DNA of 64,000 nucleotides from Planctellipticum variicoloris (GCF_030622045.1 NZ_CP130886.1:2679557-2743556); one strand, 5' to 3'; counted from the stretch's first letter, positions 52,045 through 62,415 are shown. Made by a program: numbers and translations. The notes: generated by a model from the letters alone, not told the origin.

Positions 52045-52878
52045 ATGCGAAGTCCAAATCAATTCTTTCTGGGTTTGCTGATCGGACCGATCGGCCTGAT
52101 CGCCCTCGCCCAGGAACCGGCGCCAACCCGCTCGACCGGTGAAGCGGCAGAGCAGATCGGCATTGCGCGGGCGAACGCGGCGATCATCTCCATTCAAGAC
52201 GTCGACTCAGGCTCCGCAGTTGAGCGAGTCGAGGATCCCGTCTTGCGATACACGGAGCCGGTGCGCGGCAATGTGTATGGGACGCTGTGGGTGTGGGGTC
52301 GCAAAGGACGGCCTGCAGCGGTCTTGGAGCTGAATCGAAATGACAACTTGAAGTCTGATTTACGCCAGGATTGGTTCTGTTTTCACGCGACGACCGACCG
52401 ACCCATCAAGTTGACCGCCGAATCGGGGCAAATATGGACTCCCCAGTCGAGCGACCTCACGTTTCAATCTTTGCCGCACGCTTCGGTTCCGGTGGAGAGC
52501 CCGGCGGCTCGGATGGGTCAGATGAAACAGTTCATGCGGCGATTTTCCGCTCATGAGTTCTACACGAGCGGAAGAGTGGAACTGCGAATGCTCCCATCCG
52601 CCGTTCATCGGTACGATGATCGAGAACGCGGGCTGATCGACGGAGCAATCTTCGTCTTTGCAGAAGGGACGCATCCCGAAGCCACGCTCTTTCTCGAAGC
52701 GGTCCAGTCGGCCGACGAGGCAAAGCCGCTCTGGCAATTCGCCATTGGACGTTCCGGAGCCGCCGAGATGGTGATGTTCTACGACGACACGAAAGTTCAT
52801 CATCTGCCGCAAATTGAGACCTTTCCGCCCCCGACGAGTTCCTATTGGCGGATGATGATGAAGGTTGTGGGCAAATGA
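52045..52878 (+). CDS. Secreted hypothetical protein, paralogue of the 53024-53890 product
   Basis: A 277-residue protein; the ATG at 52045 is chosen over a GTG one codon earlier. Signal peptide: FFLGLLIGPIGLIALAQE. It shares a colinear pattern with the protein encoded on the opposite strand at 53024-53890: VLRYTEPVRGNVYGTLWVW, then a PLxHAxxPxES-like stretch, then RMGQMKQFMRRFSAHE, ELRMLPSAVHRY and GLIDGAIFVFAEGTHPEATLFLEA. Probably periplasmic and domain-sized, with no known family. The two genes converge with 145 bases between them. Confidence 0.75.
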   Translation: MRSPNQFFLGLLIGPIGLIALAQEPAPTRSTGEAAEQIGIARANAAIISIQDVDSGSAVERVEDPVLRYTEPVRGNVYGTLWVWGRKGRPAAVLELNRNDNLKSDLRQDWFCFHATTDRPIKLTAESGQIWTPQSSDLTFQSLPHASVPVESPAARMGQMKQFMRRFSAHEFYTSGRVELRMLPSAVHRYDDRERGLIDGAIFVFAEGTHPEATLFLEAVQSADEAKPLWQFAIGRSGAAEMVMFYDDTKVHHLPQIETFPPPTSSYWRMMMKVVGK

Positions 52879-53023
52879 CGTAATCCGGTCGACAGCGCGA
52901 GAACCACAGAGAACGACCGGCGTGGCTGACGCTGCCGCTTCTGGCGGCGAGCCATCCCGAGATTGCGGCAACGCTCCCCGGCATGCACGTACGGGCCGCC
53001 TGGCGGATTTCTTCCGAGCACTG

Positions 53024-53890
53024 TTACTCCAACTCGTCGTGCCGCCCGACGCCCAAATAAAGGAAGTAAGGGCGGTTTCCCACATAGTCCTCTGCTTTGG
53101 CGCAGCTCCACATTTCCTGCTCACCCTTCATCAGCTTCAGCGGGCGATTTGTGAAGCGGGCCGCGGCGTAGTTCCAGACCGGTCCGTCCGCAGCTTCACG
53201 CAGTTCGATCAGCAGCAGGCACTCCGGATCGGTCGCGAGGACGAATGCAAACAGAGCCCCGTCGATGACGCCTGCGGATTCGCTGGAATATCGCAGCAGC
53301 GGCTGCGGAAGAAGCCGCAGGTCGCTGGCGACTTCGACGTCGCTTGCCGTGATGCTGGCGGAGAACCCGGCGGCCAGTTGCCGCATCTGTCGCAGACGTT
53401 GCGTGACGGTCTTTCCAGGGGCCGGAGCGTCCGTGAGGGGGCGCAGCGCGATGCCGGGTTCATTCGCCTTCCAGTCGGGGACCGGCCCTTTGCGGCCGAT
53501 CCGCCGGGCGTGTCGGGATTCGAGCGGGGCGAGTGACAGCGATTGAAACTCGTGCGACATCGCGCGCTGTCGCGCGTCCTTCGGGTCGACGCTGGACCAC
53601 ATGGACCCGATCGCTTCCGGACGCCCGTCGAGCGTCCAGAGATAGACCGCGCCGTGCTGGTCCGTGGGACGGACTGGATTCGAATATTGCAGCACGGGGA
53701 GCGTATGCAGCGTGAGCTTCGCGGCGTCAGCACGTCCCAGCGACAGCTCATACGCGGCGGCCTCGCGGGAGTAGATCTCCGCCCATCGCTTCAAGGCGTT
53801 CCCTTCCGCGGACTTCACTCCGTCGGAAGCTGGTTCTGCGCCGACCTGGCTCAGCAGGATGACAAGCGGGATTGCGAAGGCCGTGGCCAT
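53024..53890 (-). CDS. Secreted hypothetical protein, paralogue of the 52045-52878 product
   Basis: A 288-residue protein with a signal peptide (MATAFAIPLVILLSQVGAEP). The shared blocks are VLQYSNPVRPTDQHGAVYLW, RLRQMRQLAAGFSASI, DLRLLPQPLLRY and GVIDGALFAFVLATDPECLLLIEL, in the same order as in the convergent neighbour. This supports an inverted gene duplication. No catalytic motif is evident. The family seems planctomycete-type, by context only. Confidence 0.75.
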   Translation of the reverse strand: MATAFAIPLVILLSQVGAEPASDGVKSAEGNALKRWAEIYSREAAAYELSLGRADAAKLTLHTLPVLQYSNPVRPTDQHGAVYLWTLDGRPEAIGSMWSSVDPKDARQRAMSHEFQSLSLAPLESRHARRIGRKGPVPDWKANEPGIALRPLTDAPAPGKTVTQRLRQMRQLAAGFSASITASDVEVASDLRLLPQPLLRYSSESAGVIDGALFAFVLATDPECLLLIELREAADGPVWNYAAARFTNRPLKLMKGEQEMWSCAKAEDYVGNRPYFLYLGVGRHDELE

Positions 53891-54163
53891 GGCAGCTCTC
53901 CAGTTGAATTTGTGAGTCGAGAGGGCGTGTTCGCGCGACGTGCGTTCGATGTATGTATCGCCAGTGAATTCTGCGCGGATCGAGGACTGCGATCAATCCC
54001 GAAACGGGCGTGACTTCCCGGCTCCCGGCTTCGCCGAATTGCTTTGGCACCGTTCCCTGCGTACCATCCTGAGACCTGTCGTCCGCACGTTCTGTTCAGT
54101 GCGCCGGCGACCTCGTTTTGCCGGCGTGGACCGGCGTTGGCCTCGTTCTCCCGAAAGACTGCT

Positions 54164-55462
<1,299 letters not shown>

Positions 55463-55463
55463 T

Positions 55464-55498
55464 TTCGTTGATGGTCGATCGTTGATGGTCGATGGCCG
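55464..55498. repeat. Heptamer-phased repeat after metY
   Basis: Five 7-base units: TTCGTTG, ATGGTCG, ATCGTTG, ATGGTCG, ATGGCCG. It starts one base after the stop codon. Units alternate, giving a 14-base period as well. Confidence 0.78.
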
Positions 55499-55563
55499 GA
55501 CGGACGCAGGGCTGCGATCGCCTGCATTCCATCAGCGATCGACGATACACGCACACGCACACG

Positions 55564-55598
55564 CAAGCCGGGCTTTTTGCCCGGCTTGTTCCTTTCCC
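55564..55598 (+). terminator. Intrinsic terminator of metY
   Basis: Perfect 10-base arms CAAGCCGGGC (55564-55573) and GCCCGGCTTG (55579-55588) with loop TTTTT, then TTCCTTTCCC. It lies about 100 bases after the metY stop. Confidence 0.82.
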
Positions 55599-55888
55599 AG
55601 ATTCTGCAGTTTGCGCCCTGTGCAGAACCGCTATTCTGTGCGCCGGGGTTTGCGAGATTGGCTGGAACGCCCGTCCGGTCTACGCCGATTTCGAAGAGTG
55701 GAACGGTGCGTTGAAGGCTGTGAAACATACTTGCTGTTTCACGGGTGACGGCAACGATCGCTGAAAATGCGCCGCGGGTGGCTTGTCCGCCCGTGCCCGC
55801 GCTGCAAAATCGCTGGCGGCCAGCCGCCAGTGGCACGCGTTTGGAATGCGTGTTGCTGGAAATGTCAGAGCCGGAAGGAGTCGGGACC

Positions 55889-58800
55889 ATGACGACGACA
55901 GAGATCCCCGCCGAGGCGCCACTGGCTGCCAAGCCGCCGGTTCGTCGCCGCCGCTGGCTTCGCTGGCTGCTTTTACCGCTGGCTCTGGTCGCGGGGATCG
56001 GGTGGTTCGCACCAACCATCGTCGGGCAGACGGAACTGCGGCAACGTATCCCTGGGATCCTGTTTCCGTTCTTCAAGGGGGAGATTCAGCTCGGGGAAAC
56101 GTCACTCGGCTGGCTGTCGCCGATCGTCGTCCGCAATGCCGTCGCCCGCGATCCCGATGGTCAGGTGCTGGCTGAGATTCCGGAGATCGTTGTCGATCAG
56201 CCCCTCTGGAAGCTCGCCGTCGATTCGCTCCAGTTGGGAAGGATCAAGCTGACCGGCATGACGGTCTACGATCGGATTCGGGCGGACGGTTCGAATGTCG
56301 AAGACGCCGGGTGGGACTTCTGGAACTCGCCGGTCACCGGACCGCTGCCGCAGTTTGTGCTCGAACTCCGCGACACGACGGTTCACTTTGACAACATCGT
56401 CACCCGGGACAAGTCTCAGGTCGACGGCCTGCAGGTCAGCCTGACATTCGATGGCAAGACGGCGACGCAGGCTCAGGTCGGCATTCGTCCCGCGGGCGCC
56501 ACGGCGGATCAGGTGGCGCTGGCCTTCGCGACTCAACCGGCAGACAGCGAGCATCTGCCGATGTCGGTCTCCTTCGACGCCATGAACTGGTCACTGGCCC
56601 CCTTGCGGCCGATCCTGCAGCGCGTGGCTCCCGAATTCGTGGCGGAGGGAGTCCTCACATCGCAGATCAAAGTCGGCGCAGACCTTGACGGCAAGACTCC
56701 GACGGTCCTTGTCGACGGTCGGCTGACGGTCGCTCAAGTTGTTGTCACAGGTGCGCCCGGCATGGCGGGCGATGCCGTCCGCCTGGAGAGCTTCGAACTC
56801 GGCGGATCGATCCACTGCCGCGACCAGCGTCTGGCTGTGACGCAGGGCCGCCTGGGTTGCGACGTTGGAGAAATCACCGTGACCGGCAGCTTTCCGTTCG
56901 ACGGAGCGAACCCCGGATCGCTGACCGAGTTCCTGCGAACCGTCGCCAGCGAAGAGGACTATCTCGTCGGCGGACGGCTCGATCTGGCACGCCTGGCGGC
57001 GCTGCTGCCGCAGACGCTGCAGATCCGCGAAGACACCCGGATCACGGCGGGAACGCTGCAGGTGCAGCTCACCAGTCGCGAAGAGCAGTCCCGACGGGAG
57101 TGGACGGGGCGGGCCGCGATCGCCGGACTGGAGGCTCAGCAGGCCGGACGGCCGCTGACGTGGGACAGCCCGGTCGAAGCGAACTTCGCGGCACATCTGG
57201 CGGGAACCGAAGTCGTGTTCGATCAGCTCGCCTGTCAGTCGGACTTCTTCACGGCCGATGGCAAAGGTTCGCTGTCGGACGCCACCGTCGATGCCCAGTG
57301 CAATCTCGACCGGCTGGCGCAGGAACTGGCGCGGTTCGTCGATCTTGGCGAACGGAGACTGACCGGCCGCGCCCGGCTCAACGGTCGGGTTCAGCGGTCG
57401 GACGGCGATCAGTTGGCGATGACCGGTCAACTGCTGCTGCAGCAGATGCAGGTGGGGCTGAATCCGACGCAGATCTGGTCCGAACCCGAACTGACCATCG
57501 ATCTGAAGGCTGACTGCCAGACTGTCGCGGGCGTCCCGCTGGCGGAAATCACGACGGCGCGAGTCACGGTGAAAGCCGGGGACGATCTCGCCGTCGCAGA
57601 GCTGACCGCTCCCTGGAACCGAACTCTCACCGGCGCTGAAATCGCCGGCCGGGCGGGCCTGCGCGGCGACCTGACTCGCTGGCAGAAACGGATCCGACCG
57701 TGGCTGGACCTGGGAGCCTGGCAGCTCGCGGGCTCGATTCAATCAATGTGCGAGCTCCGCGTCGCGAAAGATGCGATTCAGGTCGGCCAGGCTGACGTGC
57801 TGCTGGAGCAGCTCTATGCCCAGTCCCCCGGCTGGATGATCAGCGATCCGCAGATCCGACTGAAGACGGCGGGCGACTGGTCGCAGACGGATCAGCGCTG
57901 GCAGGCGAAATCGACGTCGCTGGTGGGAACCACCTTTCGCAGCGAACTGCTCGACTGCGACGTTGCGTTCAGCGGACCGCAGTCCCCACGTATGACGGGA
58001 AAACTCACCTACCAGGCCGACCTCGGGGCTCTGTCACGCTGGCAAGTCGTCGCCGCCGGTGACCCGGTCTACGCCGCCCAGGGGCTTCTTGCCGGGACCG
58101 CCGACGTGAAGACCGAAGCCGGCGTCATCACCGCGAACTGGCAGACCGACGTCGACAAGTTGATCGTCATGTCGGCCGCATCGGTCGGCACCGGAATCAG
58201 CCGGACGCCTCAGCGAGCGACGTGGGAGCAGCTCTGGACGGAGCCGAAACTGCAACTCAGCGGGTCCGCAAAGTATCTGACGACGGAGGACCGGCTGGAG
58301 CTGACTCAGGCCGGCGGCAAGGTCGATGGCCTGGCGCTTGCCGCGTCCGGAACCATCGAGCACCTGCAGTCCGCGGCCCATGCGAAATTGAGCGGGCAGC
58401 TCGACTACGACTGGTCCCGAATATCGCCGCGGCTCGGGCCGTCCGTCACGAAACAGTTCAAGATCGACGGAGCGGGACAGCAGGCGTTTTCGTTCGAAGG
58501 GACGCTGGTGAGCGCCGCGACGCCGACCTCGGGAAAGATCCCGGCGACGACCGTCAGCCTGGCCACCTCGCCGGCGGCGACCACCGCGGCGATCGGTCCC
58601 GACTGGCAGGGGAGGGCGGCTGTCGGCTGGAACAGCGCGCAGGTCTACGCTTTGCCGGTCGGTGCGGGAACCATCTCGGTCGACCTGGTGAGCGGGATCT
58701 GCCGCTTCGGCATGCAGGACATTCCTGTCGCGGAGGGGCATGTGCGGGCGCAACCGGTCGTGCGGTTCGATCGCACTCCAAGCCTGCTGACCCTTGGCGA

Positions 58801-59506
58801 GGGCCGGGTGATTGACCAGGTGCGGGCGTCCCCCGAACTGTGCGCGACATGGATGAAGTACGTCGGCCCGATGCTTGCGGACGCCGCGGTCGTCGACGGC
58901 CGCTTCTCCCTCGATCTGACCGGCGCGACCGTTCCGCTGGACTCGCTCCGCGCCGGCGACGTGGCCGGCGCGCTGCAGATTCACGGCGTCGATGTCCGTC
59001 CCGGCCCGCTGGCGCTGCGTTACACGGAGGTCGTGCAGCAGGTCAAAGGTCTGATCCAGGGGAAGCCGCTTGGCGCCGCCTCGGCCGACAAGGTCTGGAT
59101 CAAGCTCGCCGAGCAGACTGTTCCATTCCGCGTGATCGAGGGGCGGGTCCATCACCAGCAGCTCGTGATGCGTGTCGGCGAATACACGATTCGCACGCAG
59201 GGTTCGGTGGGCTTCGATGAAACCATCGACCTGATCGCGGAGATCCCGATCGAAGACGACTGGATCGCGGGCAAGAAGTATCTGGCCGGATTGAAGGGGA
59301 AGTCGATTCGCATTCCCGTCCGCGGCTCCATCAATCGCCCTCAGCTCGACAGTCAGGCCATTGCCGAGCTGGGCCGGATGATCGCGTCGTCGACGGCGGG
59401 CTCGCTGCTGAACGACAAGCTTGGAGGGGCCGAGGATAAGCTTCAGAAGGCAATCGAAGACAAGCTGGGTCGGGGGCTGGACAAACTGCTGCCGAGGCCA
59501 CGGTAG
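55889..59506 (+). CDS. Giant AsmA/YhdP-like membrane-anchored protein
   Basis: A 1205-residue protein with GGAAGGAG eight bases before the ATG. A basic N-terminus and one membrane helix (about residues 27-46, WLLLPLALVAGIGWFAP) anchor a very long beta-rich region of repeated short strands (LxGxxxxDGxxxL patterns throughout). The C-terminus (about 1080-1190; GSVGFDETIDLIAEIPIED, IRIPVRGSINRPQLD) matches the end of AsmA-like proteins. AsmA/YhdP/TamB proteins form bridges that move lipid from inner to outer membrane in Gram-negative bacteria. A similar bridging role is inferred here from architecture, not from close homology. Confidence 0.78.
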   Translation: MTTTEIPAEAPLAAKPPVRRRRWLRWLLLPLALVAGIGWFAPTIVGQTELRQRIPGILFPFFKGEIQLGETSLGWLSPIVVRNAVARDPDGQVLAEIPEIVVDQPLWKLAVDSLQLGRIKLTGMTVYDRIRADGSNVEDAGWDFWNSPVTGPLPQFVLELRDTTVHFDNIVTRDKSQVDGLQVSLTFDGKTATQAQVGIRPAGATADQVALAFATQPADSEHLPMSVSFDAMNWSLAPLRPILQRVAPEFVAEGVLTSQIKVGADLDGKTPTVLVDGRLTVAQVVVTGAPGMAGDAVRLESFELGGSIHCRDQRLAVTQGRLGCDVGEITVTGSFPFDGANPGSLTEFLRTVASEEDYLVGGRLDLARLAALLPQTLQIREDTRITAGTLQVQLTSREEQSRREWTGRAAIAGLEAQQAGRPLTWDSPVEANFAAHLAGTEVVFDQLACQSDFFTADGKGSLSDATVDAQCNLDRLAQELARFVDLGERRLTGRARLNGRVQRSDGDQLAMTGQLLLQQMQVGLNPTQIWSEPELTIDLKADCQTVAGVPLAEITTARVTVKAGDDLAVAELTAPWNRTLTGAEIAGRAGLRGDLTRWQKRIRPWLDLGAWQLAGSIQSMCELRVAKDAIQVGQADVLLEQLYAQSPGWMISDPQIRLKTAGDWSQTDQRWQAKSTSLVGTTFRSELLDCDVAFSGPQSPRMTGKLTYQADLGALSRWQVVAAGDPVYAAQGLLAGTADVKTEAGVITANWQTDVDKLIVMSAASVGTGISRTPQRATWEQLWTEPKLQLSGSAKYLTTEDRLELTQAGGKVDGLALAASGTIEHLQSAAHAKLSGQLDYDWSRISPRLGPSVTKQFKIDGAGQQAFSFEGTLVSAATPTSGKIPATTVSLATSPAATTAAIGPDWQGRAAVGWNSAQVYALPVGAGTISVDLVSGICRFGMQDIPVAEGHVRAQPVVRFDRTPSLLTLGEGRVIDQVRASPELCATWMKYVGPMLADAAVVDGRFSLDLTGATVPLDSLRAGDVAGALQIHGVDVRPGPLALRYTEVVQQVKGLIQGKPLGAASADKVWIKLAEQTVPFRVIEGRVHHQQLVMRVGEYTIRTQGSVGFDETIDLIAEIPIEDDWIAGKKYLAGLKGKSIRIPVRGSINRPQLDSQAIAELGRMIASSTAGSLLNDKLGGAEDKLQKAIEDKLGRGLDKLLPRPR

Positions 59507-59509
59507 TTC

Positions 59510-59572
59510 AAATCCGAAATTCGAAGCACGAAATCTGAAACAAAACTCCAAGCACCAAGCACCAAGCACCAA
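59510..59572. repeat. Heptamer-phased repeat, nine units
   Basis: Units in strict 7-base steps: AAATCCG, AAATTCG, AAGCACG, AAATCTG, AAACAAA, ACTCCAA, GCACCAA, GCACCAA, GCACCAA. It begins three bases after the stop of the AsmA-like gene. The first half is degenerate and the last three units are identical. Confidence 0.85.
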
Positions 59573-59581
59573 GATCGATTT

Positions 59582-59663
59582 GGGTGGCACGCCCAGAGTC
59601 CTCGAAGGGCGTGTCTTTGTGCCGAGAACCACGCCCATCGCAAAGCCTCTGGGCGTGCCACCC
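59582..59663. repeat. MITE-like inverted-repeat element
   Basis: Perfect 17-base arms: GGGTGGCACGCCCAGAG at 59582-59598 and its reverse complement at 59647-59663, around a 48-base centre that contains shorter complementary segments (GGGCGTG/CACGCCC). No coding capacity. It could be a non-autonomous mobile element or a REP-type structure. Other genome copies would decide. Confidence 0.72.
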
Positions 59664-60114
59664 GGGGGGGGCCTCCCCTCGAAACGGGCGCCGCCCTTCC
59701 GATCCGGCACAATCGCTACAGCCTCCGGCTCTCACCCGGATTCCGTGATCGTTGCCGTTTGACAGGCGAAGATTTGTCGGGGAACCGGCCGATCCCACTC
59801 TCGTCGCGAGAGAGTGAAAGCGTGAGTGGTCGGGTTGTTGCCGCGTCGCCGCCTGTTGTCCCCGCAAGCCGGGCGATCGCAGCGACGTCCGACCGTCGGA
59901 GGAGCTGGATGAGCTGAGCAGTGTCATCGGGATCGTCGTGCAAACCGCTCGCGAAGGGTCGACGAGCGGTCGCGGAATGGCGAGGCGCCCCGCCGGCAGG
60001 AAGCCGCGGCCGAGTGATCGCCCTCCGCTCTCCCCGTCGCACGACCTGCACGACGAACCCGCTGGACCAGGCGCGGGCCGGTGACGACCGGCCGCGCCGC
60101 CGCTCATCTGGAAA

Positions 60115-60185
60115 CGGGTATCGGGTATCGGGTATCGGGATTCGGGGATCGCAGAGAGATGAAAGTGGTGAGTGGTGAGTGAAGA
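60115..60185. repeat. Two heptamer-phased repeats
   Basis: CGGGTAT three times, then CGGGATT and CGGGGAT (60115-60149). After a 15-base spacer come GTGGTGA, GTGGTGA, GTGAAGA (60165-60185). It lies 54 bases from the stop of the minus-strand glycine-rich protein gene. Confidence 0.83.
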
Positions 60186-60238
60186 CGATTTCTCGCTTCA
60201 GGGCTTTGACTGGGCGCTTCCGGAGATGACGCTTCGCG

Positions 60239-60682
60239 TCATTCTTTCTTTGCGTCCTCTTCCATCGGCGGCCGGTCAACCTTCTCTTCCCGCGTCTTGC
60301 CGCCGAAGACTCGCAGTGCCTCCGGATCCTGGCGCTTCGGGCTGACGACGTAGGTGCCGACTCCGACTCCCCCCTTGGCATAGTGACCGACGGCGACGCC
60401 GCCGAACGAGACTCCGCCGATCGCCACGCCGGCGAGAACGAGGCCGCCCAGGGCGACTCCGCCGACTGTCGCCAGGCCGCAGGCGAGTCCGCCGACCGCG
60501 ATCCCGCCTCCCGCCAAGCCGCCGATGGCGATTACGCCCGTGGCGATGTCCCCGAAGGCAATGATCCCGCGCGCCCAGCCGCGTGTTTCGCCCGTTGCCG
60601 GGTCAGGTCCGCAGGCGACGGCCAGCAACGGCCAGCCGAGGATCTTGAACGACGACTGATAACGCACGCATTTCTTCGGCAT
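60239..60682 (-). CDS. Glycine-rich hydrophobic repeat protein
   Basis: A 147-residue protein. Residues about 35-112 consist of near-pentameric repeats of Gly/Ala/Val/Ile (IAFGDIATGVIAIGGLAGG, GGIAVGGLACGLATVGG). The start is MPKKCVRYQSSFKILGWPLLAVACGPDP, and the end is charged (TREEKVDRPPMEEDAKKE). The repeat may form a membrane-embedded or beta-solenoid-like stack. Similar Gly-rich proteins exist in Planctomycetes with no known function. A good start codon and clean frame support it as a gene. Confidence 0.72.
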   Translation of the reverse strand: MPKKCVRYQSSFKILGWPLLAVACGPDPATGETRGWARGIIAFGDIATGVIAIGGLAGGGIAVGGLACGLATVGGVALGGLVLAGVAIGGVSFGGVAVGHYAKGGVGVGTYVVSPKRQDPEALRVFGGKTREEKVDRPPMEEDAKKE

Positions 60683-60817
60683 GAGAGTCTTCTGACGGAG
60701 GAAGTCGGACGATGCGCCCCCAGTATAACACCTCCCCGGACGGCAGACTCCCGCCGGCCGAATTGTGCTCGCAACACGTCATTCCAGCCGTCTGGCTCCA
60801 GCTCGATCGTCTCTCCT

Positions 60818-60852
60818 CACTCACCGTGCATCACCGACCACTCGCCACTTCC
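60818..60852. repeat. Heptamer-phased repeat upstream of the ceramidase-like gene
   Basis: Five 7-base units: CACTCAC, CGTGCAT, CACCGAC, CACTCGC, CACTTCC. The last two units are identical to the last two at 21517-21530. Confidence 0.72.
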
Positions 60853-60953
60853 CCGCTGCACCCTTTCCCCGCGCCGCATCTCCGCGTACAACAGTCACAG
60901 GTGTCGCCACGGGGCGACCAGACCGCAGGCGTCATCCGTTACGGAGAGGTTCG

Positions 60954-62336
60954 ATGAAAACCGGCAGATGGCTCGCTCGATTCTGCTGCTCGTTCCTGCT
61001 GCTCTCGCTGTTCGCGGGAGCACTCGTCGCGGCAGAACCGGGCTGGAAAGCCGGACTGGCCAAGGCCGTCATCACGCCCGACAAGCCCCTCTGGATGGCC
61101 GGTTACGGCGGCCGGACCGCTCCCGCGGAAGGGAAGCACCACGACATCTGGATCCGGGCTCTGGCCCTGGAAGACGCCGCCGGCAAGCGGGGCGTCATTC
61201 TATCGAGCGATACGCTCGGGATTCCCCGTGGCATCTACACGGCAGTCTGCGAGCAGCTCCAGGCGAAGCTGGGACTTTCCCCCGCGCAGATCATGCTGCA
61301 CGCCTCCCACACGCACTGCGGGCCGGTCCTCAAAGGGGCCCTCTACGACATCTATCCGCTCGATGACAAGCAACTCTCGTTGATCGACGAATACTCGGAC
61401 TGGCTGACGGCGGAAATCGTCAAGACTATCGAGCAGGCGATCGCCAATCTGCAGCCGGCGACTCTGTCGCGTGGCGTGGGGCAGACAGACTTCGCCGTCA
61501 ACCGCCGACGGAACCCCGAAGGAGATGTCCCGAAGCGACGGGCGGAGAACCAGCTTCTGGGGCCGGACGATCATTCCGTCCCCGTCCTGGCGGTCCACAA
61601 TGCGAAGAAAGAACTGATCGGCGTCTTCTTCATCTACGCCTGCCACAATACGACGCTGGGTTTCCAGCTCTGGAGCGGCGACTACGCGGGATTCGCCGAG
61701 GAACTGCTGGAAGAACGGCATCCGGGAGCCACGGCCCTGTTCGGCATGGGCTGCGGAGCCGATCAGAACCCCATTCCCCGCCGGACGCTGGAACTCGCCA
61801 AGGAGTACGGGAAGCGGCTGGCGGACGCCGTCGACGCTGTCCTGGCGCAGCCGATGACGCCAGTCGCTCCGACGCTGCAGATGGAGCTGGAGGTCACACC
61901 CCTGGTGCTGGGGCCGATGCCGACGCGGGAAGAGCTCAAGAAGCTGGCCGGCGGGCCGGTCAATTACACGCAACGGTGGGGCGCCCGGCTGCTGAAAGAA
62001 GTCGAAGCGGGGCATGCGCTGCCGCGCGAGTATCCCTATCCGATTCAGGCCTGGAAGCTCGGCGGCGACCAGTTGTGGATCACGCTCGGCGGCGAAGTCG
62101 TCGTCGATTACGTCCTGCGGTTCAAGGCCGAGTACGGACAGGACGCGTGGGTCAGCGGTTATACGAACGACGTGATGGCCTACATTCCGTCGTATCGCGT
62201 CCTGCTGGAGGGGGGCTACGAGGGGCAGAGTTCGATGATGGTCTACGGTCAGCCGGCCCATCGCTGGGCGGAAGACGTCGAGGAACGGGTCGCCGCCGGC
62301 GTCGATCGCCTGGTGAAGCGATTGAACGCCAGGTAG
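60954..62336 (+). CDS. Secreted neutral/alkaline ceramidase-like hydrolase
   Basis: A 460-residue protein with GGAGAGG five bases before the ATG and a signal peptide (FCCSFLLLSLFAGALVAAEP). It has the neutral/alkaline non-lysosomal ceramidase N-terminal fold: AGLAKAVITPDKPLWMAGYGGR, the zinc motif H116-x-x-H119-x-H121 (LHASHTHCGP), and NRRRNPEG. The C-terminal immunoglobulin-like domain of true ceramidases is absent, as in many planctomycete relatives. These are probably secreted amidases with unknown lipid or other substrate. Confidence 0.88.
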   Translation: MKTGRWLARFCCSFLLLSLFAGALVAAEPGWKAGLAKAVITPDKPLWMAGYGGRTAPAEGKHHDIWIRALALEDAAGKRGVILSSDTLGIPRGIYTAVCEQLQAKLGLSPAQIMLHASHTHCGPVLKGALYDIYPLDDKQLSLIDEYSDWLTAEIVKTIEQAIANLQPATLSRGVGQTDFAVNRRRNPEGDVPKRRAENQLLGPDDHSVPVLAVHNAKKELIGVFFIYACHNTTLGFQLWSGDYAGFAEELLEERHPGATALFGMGCGADQNPIPRRTLELAKEYGKRLADAVDAVLAQPMTPVAPTLQMELEVTPLVLGPMPTREELKKLAGGPVNYTQRWGARLLKEVEAGHALPREYPYPIQAWKLGGDQLWITLGGEVVVDYVLRFKAEYGQDAWVSGYTNDVMAYIPSYRVLLEGGYEGQSSMMVYGQPAHRWAEDVEERVAAGVDRLVKRLNAR

Positions 62337-62415
62337 CCATTCGGTGCAGTCCATGCGGAGGAGAGAAGATCTCTCGCGGAGGGGGCAGAGACCGCGTAGA
62401 AGGCGATGGTAGGAG

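Larger units (their letters stand above)
55463..55888. other. Intergenic region with repeat and terminator
   Basis: About 426 bases between metY and the AsmA-like gene. It contains the heptamer repeat at 55464-55498, a CACACG-type microsatellite near 55548-55565, the terminator at 55564-55598, and a small hairpin GTGAAAC/GTTTCAC at 55720-55742. No supported gene. Confidence 0.6.
59507..60238. other. Repeat-rich intergenic region
   Basis: About 732 bases between the AsmA-like gene (plus) and the glycine-rich protein gene (minus). It holds heptamer repeats at 59510-59572 and 60115-60185 and an inverted-repeat element at 59582-59663. Between about 59720 and 60110 I see no gene or clear repeat. 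Open frames on the minus strand here only reflect repeat and GC composition. Confidence 0.65.

Noticed and set aside
54000-54163. Possible SAM riboswitch before metY
   Set aside because: I looked for the paired stems and conserved core expected of SAM-I/SAM-II leaders and found no convincing match; the leader is short.
59716-60381. Minus-strand frame with a repeating TRYPFPD-like peptide
   Set aside because: The peptide is simply the translation of the CGGGTAT heptamer repeat. It overlaps the real glycine-rich protein gene and has no start site.
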